In this document: positions 10,227 through 21,803 of the stretch, piece after piece
Layout of the letters: the number at the start of each line of letters is the position of its first letter
Numbering within the stretch: position 1 is the first letter of the stretch
DNA from: Chrysemys picta bellii
Lineage: Eukaryota; Chordata; Testudines; Emydidae
Assembly: GCF_011386835.1 (NCBI RefSeq)
Contig: NC_088800.1
Location: 56,511,439 to 56,575,438 of the forward strand
DNA length: 64,000 nt
Reading direction: 5' to 3'
Notes under the pieces: model-generated
What the model saw: the letters and a program-made list of their open reading frames with translations, nothing else
What the model was told of the DNA's origin: nothing
Databases searched by the model: none
Program-made: the position numbers and the translations under genes

Positions 10227-12076
10227 CAAAAAGAAGAACAGGAGTACTTGTGGCACCTTAGAGACTAACAAATTTATTAGAGCATAAGCTTTCGTGGACT
10301 ACAGCCCACTTCTTCAGATGCATATAGAATGGAACATATATTGAGGAGATTATATTGTTCTCCCACTGGTTTTTGAGTATTTTGATTCCTGATGATGGAC
10401 GTAGAAGCCCTCTACACCAATATTCCACACAAAGATGGACTACAAGCTATCAGGAACAGTATCCCTGATAATGTCACAGCTAACCTGGTGGCTGAACTTT
10501 GTGATTTTGTCCTCACCCACAACTATTTCACATTTGGGGACAATATATACCTTCAAGTCAGCGGCACTGCTATGGGTACCCGCATGGCCCCACAATATGC
10601 CAACATTTTTATGGCTGACTTAGAACAACGCTTCCTTAGCTCTCGTCCCCTAACGCCCCTACTCCACTTGCGCTACATTGATGACATCTTCATCATCTGG
10701 ACCCATGGAAAAGAAGCCCTTGAGGAATTTCACCATGATTTCAATAATTTCCATCCCACCATCAACCTCAGCCTTGATCAATCCACACAAGCGGTCCATT
10801 TCCTGGACACTACTGTGCTAATAAGCGATGGTAACATAAATACCACCCTATACCGGAAACCTACTGACTGCTACACTTACCTACATGCCTCCAGCTTCCA
10901 TCCAGGACACACCACACGATCCATTGTCTACAGCCAAGCTCTAAGATATAACCGCATTTGCTCCAATCCCTCGGATAGAGACAAGCACCTACAAGATCTC
11001 TATCAAGCATTCTTAAAACTACAATACCCACCTGCTGAAGTGAAAAAACAGATTGACAGAGCCAGACGAGTACCCAGAAGTCACCTCCTACAAGACAGGC
11101 CCAACAAAGAAAATAACAGAACACCACTAGCTGTCACCTTCAGCCCCCAACTAAAACCTCTCCAGCGCATCATCAGAGATCTACAACCTATCCTGAAAGA
11201 TGATCCTTTACTCTCACAGATCTTGGGAGACAGACCTGTCCTCGCTTACAGACAACCCCCCAACCTAAAGCAAATACTCACCAGCAACCACACATCACTG
11301 AACAAAACCACTAACCCAGGAACCTATCCTTGTAACAAACCCCGATGCCAACTCTGTCCACATATCTATTCAAGTGACATCATCATAGGACCTAATCACA
11401 TCAGCCATACCATCAGGGGCTCGTTCACCTGCACATCTACCAATGTGATATATGCCATCATGTGCCAGCAATGCCCCTCTGTCATGTACATTGGCCAAAC
11501 CGGACAGTCTCTACCAAAAGAATTAATGGACACAAATCTGACATCAGGAATCAAAATACTCAAAAACCAGTGGGAGAACACTTTAACCTGTCTGGTCATT
11601 CAGTGACAGACCTGCGGGTGGCTATATTACAACAGAAAAACTTCAAAAACAGACTCCAACGAGAGACTGCTGAGCTGGAATTGATATGCAAACTAGACAC
11701 AATCAACTCCGGTTTGAATAAGGACTGGGAATGGCTGAGCCATTACAAACATTGAATCTATCTCCCCTTGTAAGTATGCTCACACTTCTTATCAAACTGT
11801 CTGTACTGGGCTATCTTGATTATCACTTCAAAAGTTTTTTTTCTCTTAATTAATTGGCCTCTCAGAGTTGGTAAGACAACTCCCACCTGTTTATGCTCTC
11901 TGTATGTGTGTATATATATCTCCTCAATATATGTTCCATTCTATATGCATCCGAAGAAGTGGGCTGTAGTCCACGAAAGCTTATGCTCTAATAAATTTGT
12001 TAGTCTCTAAGGTGCCACAAGTACTCCTGTTCTTCTTTTTGCAGATACAGACTAACACGGCTACTACTCTGAAACC
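10227..12076 (+). mobile_element. Penelope-like element, younger copy, inserted in CR1
   Basis: A 13-bp duplication, TTTGTATTGTCTG, flanks it at 10214-10226 and 12077-12089. The body holds an RT plus GIY-YIG reading frame. The 3' end (about 11915-12076) includes the GTGGCACCTTAGAGACTAAC-type terminal sequence. The left 166 bp is an inverted, internally deleted copy of the right end, including a 37-bp perfect inverted match between 10356-10392 and 11544-11580. The coding region is 5' truncated within the RT. Confidence 0.88.
10392..11757 (+). pseudogene. PLE reverse transcriptase / GIY-YIG endonuclease, truncated and frameshifted
   Basis: The first frame (10392-11606, 404 codons) starts inside the RT. 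It has YTNIPH near residue 9, GTAMGTRMAPQYANIF near 58, and the catalytic YIDD at about 95-98. A Cys-rich linker (NKPRCQLCPH) lies near residue 315, and the GIY-YIG start MYIGQTGQ near 365. Just after this the frame shifts: the remainder of the endonuclease domain continues in another frame to a stop near 11755 (ending LSHYKH). The N-terminal part of a normal PLE protein is missing. In intact elements the protein nicks DNA and primes reverse transcription; this copy cannot be functional. Confidence 0.88.
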
Positions 12077-12180
12077 TTTGTATTGTCTGAGAACTTTGCC
12101 AATTCACTATTAACCCCCTTTTCCAGATCATTAATGAATATGTGAAACAGCACAGGTCCAGGACAGCTCCTTGGGGGACC

Positions 12181-15100
12181 CGCTCATCTGTCTAGCTCAC
12201 CTTGCCCTGGGTGCAGTCATTCCGGGTGGACTTTCTCTCCAGGCTTGCAGCTTTCCTGGGACTAGCTTTGCAACTGGCTTCTGCTCCCTGCAATGTTCCT
12301 GGCCAGTCCCCTGACAGGTGCACCTTTGTCCCCACCATATATGGTGGTGAGAGAACCCCTCACAGGTAAAGCATGGCTCTATCTATGTGCCCTGCCGATG
12401 GGCATTTCCACAGCGGGAGAATTTGGACCTTGGGCTTTCACTGATGTATATTCCTTTTCCCCATGCCTCACGCACCCAGGGTTCCCCCTGCTGACTCATT
12501 ATTTCCCAAATTTCTGTCTGAATTTCTCTCACCTCCCCCTTGTCCCAGCCTTCCCTTTCCCTCCACCATTGCTCACTCAGCTCTCTCCCCCTCCTACTCC
12601 CCCCAACTGTCACCCCCAGCATTCCATTGCCAGATGCTCCCAGAGCTGGGGAGCTCCATCAGTTGGAGGTGCCAGCAGTGTGGTGAGAGGAGAGGCTCTG
12701 GGCACAGGATGGGGTATAGGGGAGCAGCCTGCCCTGGCCCCAAGCCCCTGGCTCCCCCATCTAGGGGGCTGGTGTTTAACTACATGGAGCTTCCTGGCTG
12801 CGAGGGCTGACCTTGGCCCCACAGCCCATTGCATGGCAGCAGGGCGAGTAGGCCGAGCGAGGGGCAGCACCCCCCACTCTGGGTCTGGATCTCAGCAGCC
12901 TCCCCGTGGTGAAGTCCCCAGTCAGACAGTGTGAGGCCATGCTCTCAGCGTCGCCCCCTGGCTGTGCTGAGGTGATCAGGGCTGGGCACGACACAGCCTC
13001 ACTGAGCCAACGGGGCAGCACCCTTCACTTTCTAGGGGCATTCTGAGGTGGGGGAGGTGCACACAGACGATATTGCCACGTTCCTAAGCACAAGGACCTA
13101 AATCTCCTCTCATTGACTCAGGCGTCACACCAGTATCATCCACTAACTTTACTTTCGTGGATGCACTCCTGACTCTCATTACGGGTGAATAAGCGGCGAC
13201 TCAGCCCTACAGTTCCAGTGTCAGTGGGCTTTTCCCCACGGCTTTCGATGGGGCCAGGAGTTGACCGTAAATGATGCTGGTTTGAAAGGCCTGATCCGTG
13301 GTTTTGTAGGTCCCTGAAGCTACGGAACACAAACTAAACACATTTTCTTTTTGAAAGGGAGGTTTAATGCGGTTTCCCTAGTAACTCTGATTTCCTTGGA
13401 AACCTTGTTACTGTTCATATTAAGATGGACACACACAGTCGTGAATTGGTTTGGGGTCCTGACTGCAGCTGTGCTGTTGAGGCCCCTGATGGGAATCTCA
13501 GCTTCCCCCACCTTCCCAATAAGCTCACTAGTTGTCTCACTTTTGTTTTGAAGTTCCCTTTCGGTTGCACCCGCTGCCTCTTTATTCAGAAGAAACAGGA
13601 TTCCAGCACTGAGGTACCTGGCATGTATACATCCTAAAATGACACCATGGGCAAATCCTACTCCCTCCTCTGCACCTGCAGAGGGCCCTGCTGCTGGCCT
13701 GCTCTGCATGGGCTCCCCCTGCACAGCAGGGACTGGCAATGGGCCAGAGGCGAGGCCTGTTATCCATCAGATATTGCTCCACCCCACCCCCCGGAGAAGG
13801 GCCACACAAGGACTATTGCAATCACAGGGCCTGCAGCTGCCACCATGGAGCAGCTTTGCTGTCACTGCAGCCGGGAGGGGAGGATTCCTTCTCCTCTGCC
13901 ACTCCAGTGTCAAGCCCAGCTACACAGGCTTAGGTGGGAGATGTGTGAAGAAGGACAGGGAGTGTGGCCTGAAATGAGGATTTGAGGGTCACAGAGCTCA
14001 ATTCATGCACAGACACCATCTGTTTTATTGCTGCCTGTGCCTGAAGCAGTGGGAAAGAACACAGTAGAACCATGACTTTCTTGATAGAGTTCCCTGATCC
14101 TAGGACCACAGAGAGATAAACGTTAGTGCCATTAAATAGTCCAAGGCCAAGGGGAATAATCCAACATACAGTTTGCCTGGGACGTCTCAGCAAAGCAAAT
14201 TACAGAGGCAGGGCTGAGATTAACTCTAATTCGCTGATGGACAGTGATCAGGGAACCTAAAAGAATCAGATTCCAGGTCTGGTTCTGAATAAAAAAATCT
14301 GAATCCAGCTTTTGGAGGCCCTGCTCTCTTAACTGTGTTATCTATCTTCCACTCCCAGCAGGCCTTGCTTCTCCTCTGCATTGTTGTAGGTCTTCTTGGA
14401 GGTGAGTCTCAGCAGCCTACTAATCCTTCCAATGCTGGAACTCATCTCCAAGGCACAACTGGGCAGCTACAATTTGTATGGGATTTTGGAGCTCAGCTAC
14501 TAGATCTCCTCTACCCTTCTATCTCTAGGAAAATGATCTTCTGGGGAGCAGACAGCTTCCCTTCCACCCCATTCTGAAGCAGCAGGGCCTGGAAATGTTC
14601 CCCCAAGTTCTGCTGCTTCCGCCTACATTTTGGCTGATACCCCAGAGTGCAGTGGGGGTTTAAGATAGGCCTGATGTCTCAGTGTCACAGTGCTTTAAAG
14701 AGCAGTGCACAGTCAGGAGTAGCACGACCTGGGGCAGTGTTTCCCAGTCCCACCTCAGAAAACCAGGGATGGTGTGAATTGGAGCTAGGCTGTGGGTCTG
14801 CCAACTGACCTCTGAAAGTTTGAAAGAGGATGCTCACCACTTGACTGTTCAAGTGGACTACAGCACTGAGCTTCACCCAGCCTCCACCATCTAACAAGTG
14901 GGAAGGAGTGTAAAGAGGCCATTTTTTGGATGGATCCCTCTGAAAGGGCTATGGGGCATCCTGAGTCAATTTATTCAAATATTTAGAATGTCAAAAAACA
15001 CAGATGTTTGATAGGTTCTTACTGTATGCAGTCCCCTTTGCTGTCCCCAGCAGGAGACAGCAGTTTTTGCCCTTCGTCACTACTGGTGCTTGGTCGTGCA

Positions 15101-15663
15101 TCCCCACTAGGAGACAGGAGGTCTTCTTGTTAACATTGGCCTAATGGTGTGGAAGCCTAGTGTAAATAAGAACACTTATACCATGCGTTCCACCACCCCA
15201 GAATGTTCTCTTCCCGTGAAGCGTGAGCTTATTCTGTTGAAACTTCATCCAAAATGTGCAGATATTTTCTACTAGAGATGGACCCAGGCTGAAAAGATCA
15301 GATTTCACTCCTTTCCCCAAAGTTCAAAGTTGATCAAAGTTCTGATTGGAAAACATCTCTTTTACACTGTGCTGCAATGGCTCATTTGGCTTTTCTTATA
15401 CTCTCCCTTTCGGTCCCGTCTGCACTTTCTGTTTGGAAGTGACCCCCACATCTCTCTCTCTGTCTGTCTCTCTGAAGTACAGAATGAAAGTAAGCCCTGT
15501 GTCACAAACAGACCCCTCCTGTCGAAGGAGTGGTTTCATATGGAACATTTATGTCTGTTCCATTTATGTCTGAATTCATCAAAATGTTTGGCTTCCTCCA
15601 AAAGTAGGGGCTGGAAATTGTCTGCTATCTTGTCATTTCACCAGGAAGCATCCTCCAGGCATC
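12181..15663. other. Noncoding region left of globin Y
   Basis: No exon with recognisable homology was found in this 3.5 kb. The stretch 12400-12900 is C-rich and gives overlapping open frames on both strands, a compositional effect. An NF-E2-type motif lies at 12489-12499. There is no visible sign of LUC7L or another expected flanking gene. The sequence nearest 15663 would contain the globin Y promoter, but no clear TATA box is visible. Confidence 0.45.
12489..12499 (-). promoter_or_regulatory. NF-E2/MARE-type motif
   Basis: TGCTGACTCAT on the plus strand fits the NF-E2 consensus TGCTGA(G/C)TCA. No paired GATA site was noticed close by, so it may be a chance match. Confidence 0.25.
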
Positions 15664-18600
15664 ATGGCTTTGTTAACTGATGCTGATAAGAAGAATATCC
15701 AACACATCTGGGCAAAGTTATTTGAGAATCCAGAAGAGAATGGCAAAACAATTGTGATCAAGTAAGTCATGACATTCAAGGGCTTCCTGCTTATCTGGGT
15801 TTAGTTCCTGCTTTTGTTTTAATTCAAACTGTAGTGTAAAATATGCTATAAAATGAAGCTTTCTTCTGTCCTTGTTTGTGACATCCGATATAATCACTGT
15901 TGTTCCTTCTGTCTCTACTAAACATAGCTGTTGTGAGATATCTTTTTTGGACCAATTTCTGTAAGTGAGAGAAACAAGCTTTTGAGCTACACAGCGCTCT
16001 TCTTCGGGGCTGGGAAAGGTACTCAAGAGTGTGCCAGTTTAATACAAAGTGGAACAGATAGTTTAGCATAAATAGAATGTGTGTGAAGAGACCATTCAAG
16101 GTGAAGTGGCCTGGAAATACCCCTGCAGTCATAGGACAAAAAGGGGGATTAATGGGATACAGATTGTTGTAATAAGCCATAAATCCAGTGACTTTATTGA
16201 GATCATGATTGTTAGTGTCTAGCAGCAGAGTTATTTGAATTTAAGCTCCCAGGCTCATCTTTTGAAAATGTTGTGCAAGTTTCCTTTGAGGATGAGGACT
16301 CATAGGTCAGATACAGGGTGACTGCTTTGTGAAAATTGTTCTCCCACAGGTAATGTGGTGTTTTTGTCTTTTATCATTGTCTCCCTAATATTGTGGGACT
16401 GACAAGGCTACAACAACACTGCATATGCCTGCTGTGAGTGTATTTATATAGTGACTGTGATTGCCCACGAGACAGACTTGCAGATAAAGGTCATAGCAGA
16501 GCACTACACATTTGGTTTTGCTTCACTGGAAACTTTCCCCCCTTCTCCTTCCTCATGAAACATCCCTCTCTGTCTCTGTGCTGCTTGAGAGTGAAGACTT
16601 AGGGCATTACTCTGTGACGGGATGAGCAGGTCTGCTCTGCTCTCTGAGCTCCTCTCATCTTCGCGTGTGGTTTTGTTTCAGTCGATAAATGAACTCCAGG
16701 TTCAGTTCAAATTCTAAGTCCATAGATTCTGAAGCTGGGCCTTTGGACTAAGGGGACGGAGATGCCTGGTGGACAGTGACAACATGCATCCTTCTTGTCT
16801 GTTTGGCATGAGGTTCAAGAGGACACATGCTCCCTCATTCTGCCTCTCCCCTTCGCTGTCTGGTCTCTGAGCTGCAGAGGGTTATTCAAACTGGAAATGT
16901 GCTTAGAAATAATGTTCATTACAAATATAACTGCTCCTTTCATTCTGCCCTTTACAATGCTGCTGACTGTGCAGGAGTCCTTTCCCCTCCCACTACATTC
17001 ACTGGGGACACACTGTTATTCCCTTTAATAGTTGCTGGCCAGATGTGTTCCAGGATAATCTGTTCTTCTAAGAGGTTTTGTTAATGAGTGTGCATCAGGT
17101 GATCTACCAAAGGTACTGAACAGCTTTGGGAGTGAATTAGCCAGTTTCTATCCTCTGTCTCTGAGGGGTGATATTGCTGCACATTTAAAAATGCTGGTCT
17201 AAGCTACTGAGTATTACTCTTTTGTAAATTCCTTGAAGCCCATCTGTTCACACTTGGACTTTTGTAATGTTGCAGCTGTCACTCTCAAGCACCCTTGGGA
17301 ATTTGGCTAGCTAAAATAGCAGCTATTACAAATACAGGACAGGAGTCACACTATGAGAGGGGGCTAGTTCACTCTGAAAGGGAATGATCTGGATTAAGGG
17401 GGTCCTCTTCCTTCAAATATCCTTTGTTTTTTGCCACCTGGACCTACCACAAGTTTGTCCTTTTGGGCATCCCAGTAAACAGTTAAGCAGCTATCACGAT
17501 TAAGAGAAGAGGCCATTAAATATATCAGTCTGAAAAATATATAATGAAATAAAATGATTTACTGAACCAAAATACAGGGGTTCTTTTAATGTGTATTTGA
17601 CAAACTCTATAATAAGAAGCCTCAATTTAATGTTTCACCCTGGCTAGACACCATGCGATTGAACTTACTGGAGGAGTAACTAGACTAAATTCTGTGGCCT
17701 GTTTTATGCAAAGAGGTCAGATTAAATGATCTAATAGTGCCTCTGGCCTTAAAAATCTATGAAGCCTCAGCACTGGCCAAATATGTCCCCATTAACCAGA
17801 ATTGCTGCTGTTACTGTCCCAACTAAGAAAAGTCATCACCATTCACTGTCATTAGTACCTGGGGAGAGGGTCCAATGACCTCTTTGACCTGGTAACATAG
17901 AGCGTAATGTTTCAGGGCAACAATAATTAGCACCAACCAGAAGGGATTAAGAAATCATGATGGGAACTTTTTCTGAACTTTGATATGGAACTCTCAGGAA
18001 CAGGCCTTGTTGCCAGATTTCCAGTGTTTATGGTCTCAGACCTACTGATGCACTCTTGCAGTCCGCAGGGGCCTGAAAGTGAGAGCATCTTTGTTTTGGT
18101 GCAAAGTGGCCTTACTGTAACTGGGCACCAAGCCCCAGGACTCTGGCTCAGAGACAACCGGTATCTGCTGATAGCACGAGGGCACAGTGTAAAGGTTCAG
18201 CCGCCTCCAGAACAGCTCGAGCCCCGCCCCCTTACCCTCAGTCTGCCCTCCCAGCAAGCAGCGGCTCCTCCCTGCAGCTTCCAGCTTTGGCTCCTGCCTC
18301 TCCCCGCGGTCGCAGCTCATGGGCTCTGGAAGTTGCTGCGCAGGAAGGGGGCCCAGCCACACCATGTGACCAAGTGGGGCTGGCAAACCCTGGCAGAAAT
18401 CGGGGAGGGGGCAGGCACATGATCTGCGGGTCCCCCACACATGTCACCTTTGAATGGGAGGGAACACATTGTTGAACAGTCACATAGCAAGAAAGGTTTT
18501 TCTTGGCATGTATTTCACTGGCTGCTTTTTCCAGATTTAGATCTGGCTCTTCAAACAGTCTTTTTCTTACACTAATATCTTGTATACCCATCGCAATTTG

Positions 18601-21600
18601 GTCTCTTATCATTAACTCATATTGATTCTGGAAATTACATGTCTGCCTTCTTATCTTTAGATCTGTTAAAAATGATTCAAAAATCTCTTCCTCCATTTGA
18701 TTTCTTGAGTGAAACTGAAATATTTCAAAAATGTTTCATTTCTTGTTTGTAAACAGTATGCCTCAATTTTTTCTAAGACAAACTCATAGTCAGTTTGTTC
18801 TCTAACATTAAGCTCAAATGAATTATATAATGAAATTGCTTCAGTGCCTGCGATGTTCAAAAAGATGACAATCTTTTTCTGTCTTATAAGTAGATCCCTA
18901 TGCCCTCAAAAATAAATCAAATATTTGTTTAAGCCTTTTCAGCATTTTGCAACATTTTTAGAAATGTAGGAACTTTTAATTGATCCATATTATTTCATTC
19001 AAACTTGTTTTTCACCGCTGAGTAACTATTACCTTAGGGTTTGTTTGTTTTTAAACTTCTTCCAGTTCTTTTTATCACTTGCTTCCCTCCTGGTCCCATG
19101 TGGTGTTTTATATTCAAGTAATCTACTAAGCTTAATAATAATTCATTGCTAGTAATTTAACAATGGTCTTTATTAGACACATAGTTAACATATAGACGGA
19201 GCATCTTAACTCCGATCAATCTATCAGTCTAACCTAAAACCAACAGCCTCCTCCCACAGTCATCTCCCATCCTGGAGATTCTCTTAAAGCCACAGCCACA
19301 GTGGGCTTGCTTTGCTAATTTGTGATTTTTCAGTCACTATTGTTTCTTCCCAATACAGACTCTTCAAAGATTATCCTGAGACAAAAGCATACTTCAAGAA
19401 CATCCCGACTGAAGGCAACCTGCAGGAGGATCCGCTGGTGCGTTTCCATGGCCGGAGAGTCATGGTTGCCCTCAACCAGGTGGTTGAAAACCTGGACAAT
19501 TGGAAGCAGGCCTGCAGGATTCTGGACCGTCTAGCAGACAAGCACAAGAATGTGCACCAAGTGCCAGCAGTGAATTTCCAGGTATCGATGCACGCAGACA
19601 TCAAGGGAACATGCTTTGTTTAGAGATTACAGCTATTTGTTCTGGAACAGGGGACAGATCAGTATCCCAGAGGCATAGTTATGCATGTTCACACATTCTG
19701 ACATGGTGGTCAAAAAGCAGGAGGTTAGCATAGGCATGTGCAATAAGCATTAGAGTTAATAAAGCACCCATGCCATGCAAGTTCAATTGTGTGTGCGATC
19801 AAATGGAAAATGAGATCACAGAAGTTTATTACAATAATCCCCAGAGGCCTCAACCAAGATCAGGGCCTTGTTGTGCTGGACTATGTACACAAATACAGTA
19901 ATAAACAGTCCTCGCCCCAAAAAGCTTACAGGCCACACACACAAGATAAACAAAGAAGGGATAGCCCCTATGTTACAGAGAGGTAACTTGGATGATAAGT
20001 GACTTTCCCCAAATCACATCAGGAGTCTGTGGCAAAGTTAGGAACTGACTCAGATCACTGGACCCACAGCCAGATCCATACCCACATCATCCTTCCTCTC
20101 ATCACAAAGTCTTTACAAAGTATTTAACTTCTAATGAAAAAATACCAGAAAAATGCACTTAAATGGGCTTAGATGCAAACACTGACACTTGGTTTGATCC
20201 CTGGCTCCAGAAGCCTAAACTAAAGAGAATGACATTGGGAAGGTGCAGATTTGGGGGAGACATCTAATGAGTCCTGCAGAGATCAGTGTTAGGTCCATCC
20301 CCCACGATGCTGAAGTGGGAGCAAAGAGCCCATAAGTACAGTTACAGGTTGTAGGTGCAGAAATACGGGCAGGACATAATAAAATGAGGTTCAGCCTCCA
20401 CTGGTACTTTTTCAAATGTTTTCATAGAATAGCCCATGTCTCAGTAAAGAGAGCATCCAATAGATGCCTCCACTCCTGTTCCTGGCTGCGGCCCACCTCC
20501 CCTCCCCTATGTAATTGTTTGACATCCCATAACGCCCACAGCAGTAACTTACACGGAGAAAGTCAGGAGCTGTAGAGAGCTAGTAAGGTGACAGGGAGTG
20601 CAGTGTCTCCAGGTATAGAAACCCTACCACTAGCTCCAAGCACCCTACCCATAGGAAACCTAACCTACCTCAAAGTACCCTAACCCTAGGGCCGGGAGCT
20701 GTACCCATAGGAACCCTAACCTTAGCTCCTAATACCCTATGCATAGGAACCCTAACCCTAGCTCCAAGAACCCTACCCATAGGAACCCTAACCCTATGGC
20801 AGAGATCCCTATCCATAAGAACAGTAAACCTAGCTCCAAGTAACCTATCCATAGGAATGCTATCCCTAGCTCTAAGTCCCCTACCCATAGCAACCCTAAC
20901 CCGACCTCCAAATTCCCTACCCATAGGAACCCTAACTCTAGGGTGGGGACCCTTAGCCTACGAACCCTAACCCTAGCTCTAAGTACCCTTCTCATAGGAA
21001 CCCTAATCCTGGGGCGGGGAGCCCTACCCATAGGAATCCTAACCCTAATTCCAATTACCCTACCCATAGGAACCCTATCCCTAGGGCAGGGAGCTCTAGC
21101 CATAGGACCCCTAAATCTAGCTCCACATAATCTGCCCACAGGAATCCTAACCCTAACTTCTAGTACCCTACCCATAGGAACCCTAACCTAGGGCAGGGAG
21201 CCCCGGATGACCCTCAGCTCCATGGCTCCCTCACATCTGAGCCAATGTCTGCGCACAAGATCTGCTGCTCTACAAAAGCCACAAGAATTTAACTTTGTGA
21301 CACAAACAGAGAGGTGAGAGTAGGCAGCCCTAGAGGTGAGGGGAACTGGGGCAGTCAGTTTGGGCTCCTGCTCCCAAGGGATGTAAGAGGATTGACAACT
21401 GGCAGGCAGTTCTGCCTGTCATTCCAGGGTTACCGCACCACACTGCTTGTTCAGAATTGGTTCCTTTCAAGCTGAAGAATTTACCAACCTTAATGCAATT
21501 CTGTGTTTGTGTCTCACTTGGTCTGTGTTCCTTTGACAGAGCATGTTTCAGGTGATCCTGAATGTCTGCAAAGACGTCCTGGGAAATGAATTCAGCACAG

Positions 21601-21683
21601 AGGTGTCTCTCTCCTGGGAGAAGCTCTTTGGTCTGCTCTCTGAACAAATAAATGCATCTTATGTAAGCACTTCCAAGTCCTGA
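15664..21683 (+). CDS. gby: Globin Y (cytoglobin-related globin)
   Basis: Three exons: 15664-15761, 19359-19581 and 21540-21683, giving 154 residues. Splice sites are GTAAGT..ACAG and GTATCG..ACAG, with phase 2 then phase 0, the conserved globin positions B12.2 and G7.0. The chain begins MALLTDADKKNIQHIW. Phe45 fits CD1, His63 the distal E7 position and His95 the proximal F8 position. The stretch RRVMVALNQVVENL resembles cytoglobin rather than alpha or beta chains. Globin Y is known beside the alpha cluster in amphibians, platypus and some reptiles; its function is unsettled. The coding frame is intact with no internal stop. The C-terminus ends VSTSKS; the triplet junction TAT|GTAAGC could alternatively serve as a donor to a further exon, as in mammalian cytoglobin. 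It lies convergent to alpha-A, about 14 kb away. Confidence 0.9.
15900..16440 (-). mobile_element. PLE 3' fragment in globin Y intron 1
   Basis: Read on the minus strand, it contains the PLE C-terminal block (the complement of AGCTCCCAGGCTCATCTTTT near 16240) and the terminal region with AGCTCAAAAGCTTG. A plus-oriented terminal piece (CTGACAAGGCTACAACAACA, about 16399-16420) sits at its right edge, so the ends face in opposite directions, as in other PLE copies here. Confidence 0.75.
17640..17765 (+). repeat. CR1/LINE 3' tail fragment
   Basis: It ends with GATTAAATGATCTAATAGTG and CTTAAAAATCTATGA, matching the form of CR1-type 3' ends (compare 56175-56295). Confidence 0.5.
18485..18990 (-). 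pseudogene. LTR-retrotransposon gag-like remnant in globin Y intron 1
   Basis: Minus-strand frames around 18860-18666 and 18696-18480 read as consecutive parts of a gag-type capsid region: a segment with TEAISLYNSFEL, then one with MIRDQIAMGIQDISVRKRLF and EPDLNLEKA. This pattern is typical of Ty3/Gypsy-type gag proteins found in vertebrate genomes. A frameshift separates the two parts, and no zinc knuckle, protease or RT follows. It is a decayed fragment. The family assignment rests on recall of the motif style only. Confidence 0.55.
19860..20110. repeat. MIR-like SINE relic (globin Y intron 2)
   Basis: It contains CAAAAAGCTTACAGGCC, then ATGTTACAGAGAGGTAAC, AAGTGACTTTCCCCAAATCA and AGGAGTCTGTGGCA, a common amniote CORE/MIR-like SINE layout. 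Similar pieces occur at 25690-25800, 33150-33390, 50830-51020 and 54440-54600. Confidence 0.55.
20615..21192. repeat. Telomere-like 36-bp tandem array in globin Y intron 2
   Basis: About 16 diverged units combine CCCATAGGAACCCTAACCCT with AGCTCCAAGTACCCTA-like sequence. The CATAGG core recurs at 20706, 20742, 20778, 20814, 20850, 20886 and 20922, exactly 36 bp apart. Each unit carries short CCCTAA runs, so the array looks like an interstitial telomere-derived minisatellite. It is free of stops on the minus strand only because 36 is a multiple of three. Confidence 0.9.
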
Positions 21684-21797
21684 AGTGGCCACAGTCACTT
21701 TATAGCTATGGAAGAGAGGAGACTAGTCTCTTTGTACTGTTCATGTTATTATATAGATACATGAATATATATATGGAAATAGTTCTAGATGTGATGG

Positions 21798-21803
21798 AAT
21801 AAA
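21798..21803 (+). terminator. Globin Y polyadenylation signal
   Basis: AATAAA lies 115 bp past the globin Y stop codon and is the first canonical signal after it. Confidence 0.7.

Larger units (their letters stand above)
9765..12180 (-). mobile_element. CR1 LINE fragment (antisense), split by a PLE
   Basis: Two CR1 pieces, 9765-10226 and 12077-12180, read continuously on the minus strand once the intervening PLE is removed. The minus-strand frame 10141-9830 encodes the C-terminal part of CR1 ORF2 (for example MKFNIEKCKVMHVGKKNPN). The right piece corresponds to the upstream RT region. It is 5' truncated and inactive. Confidence 0.85.

Noticed and set aside
12293..12934. Possible proline-rich gene (213 codons)
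   Set aside because: C-rich DNA with overlapping frames on both strands, no recognised domain, no splice or start context that stands out.
13320..13739. Minus-strand 139-codon frame near globin Y
   Set aside because: No recognisable domain or neighbouring exon; opposite-strand frames of similar length overlap it.
20670..21191. Regular repeats that could suggest a CRISPR array or a repeat protein
   Set aside because: The organism is a vertebrate, the units diverge throughout with no unique spacers, and the sequence is an intronic telomere-like minisatellite.
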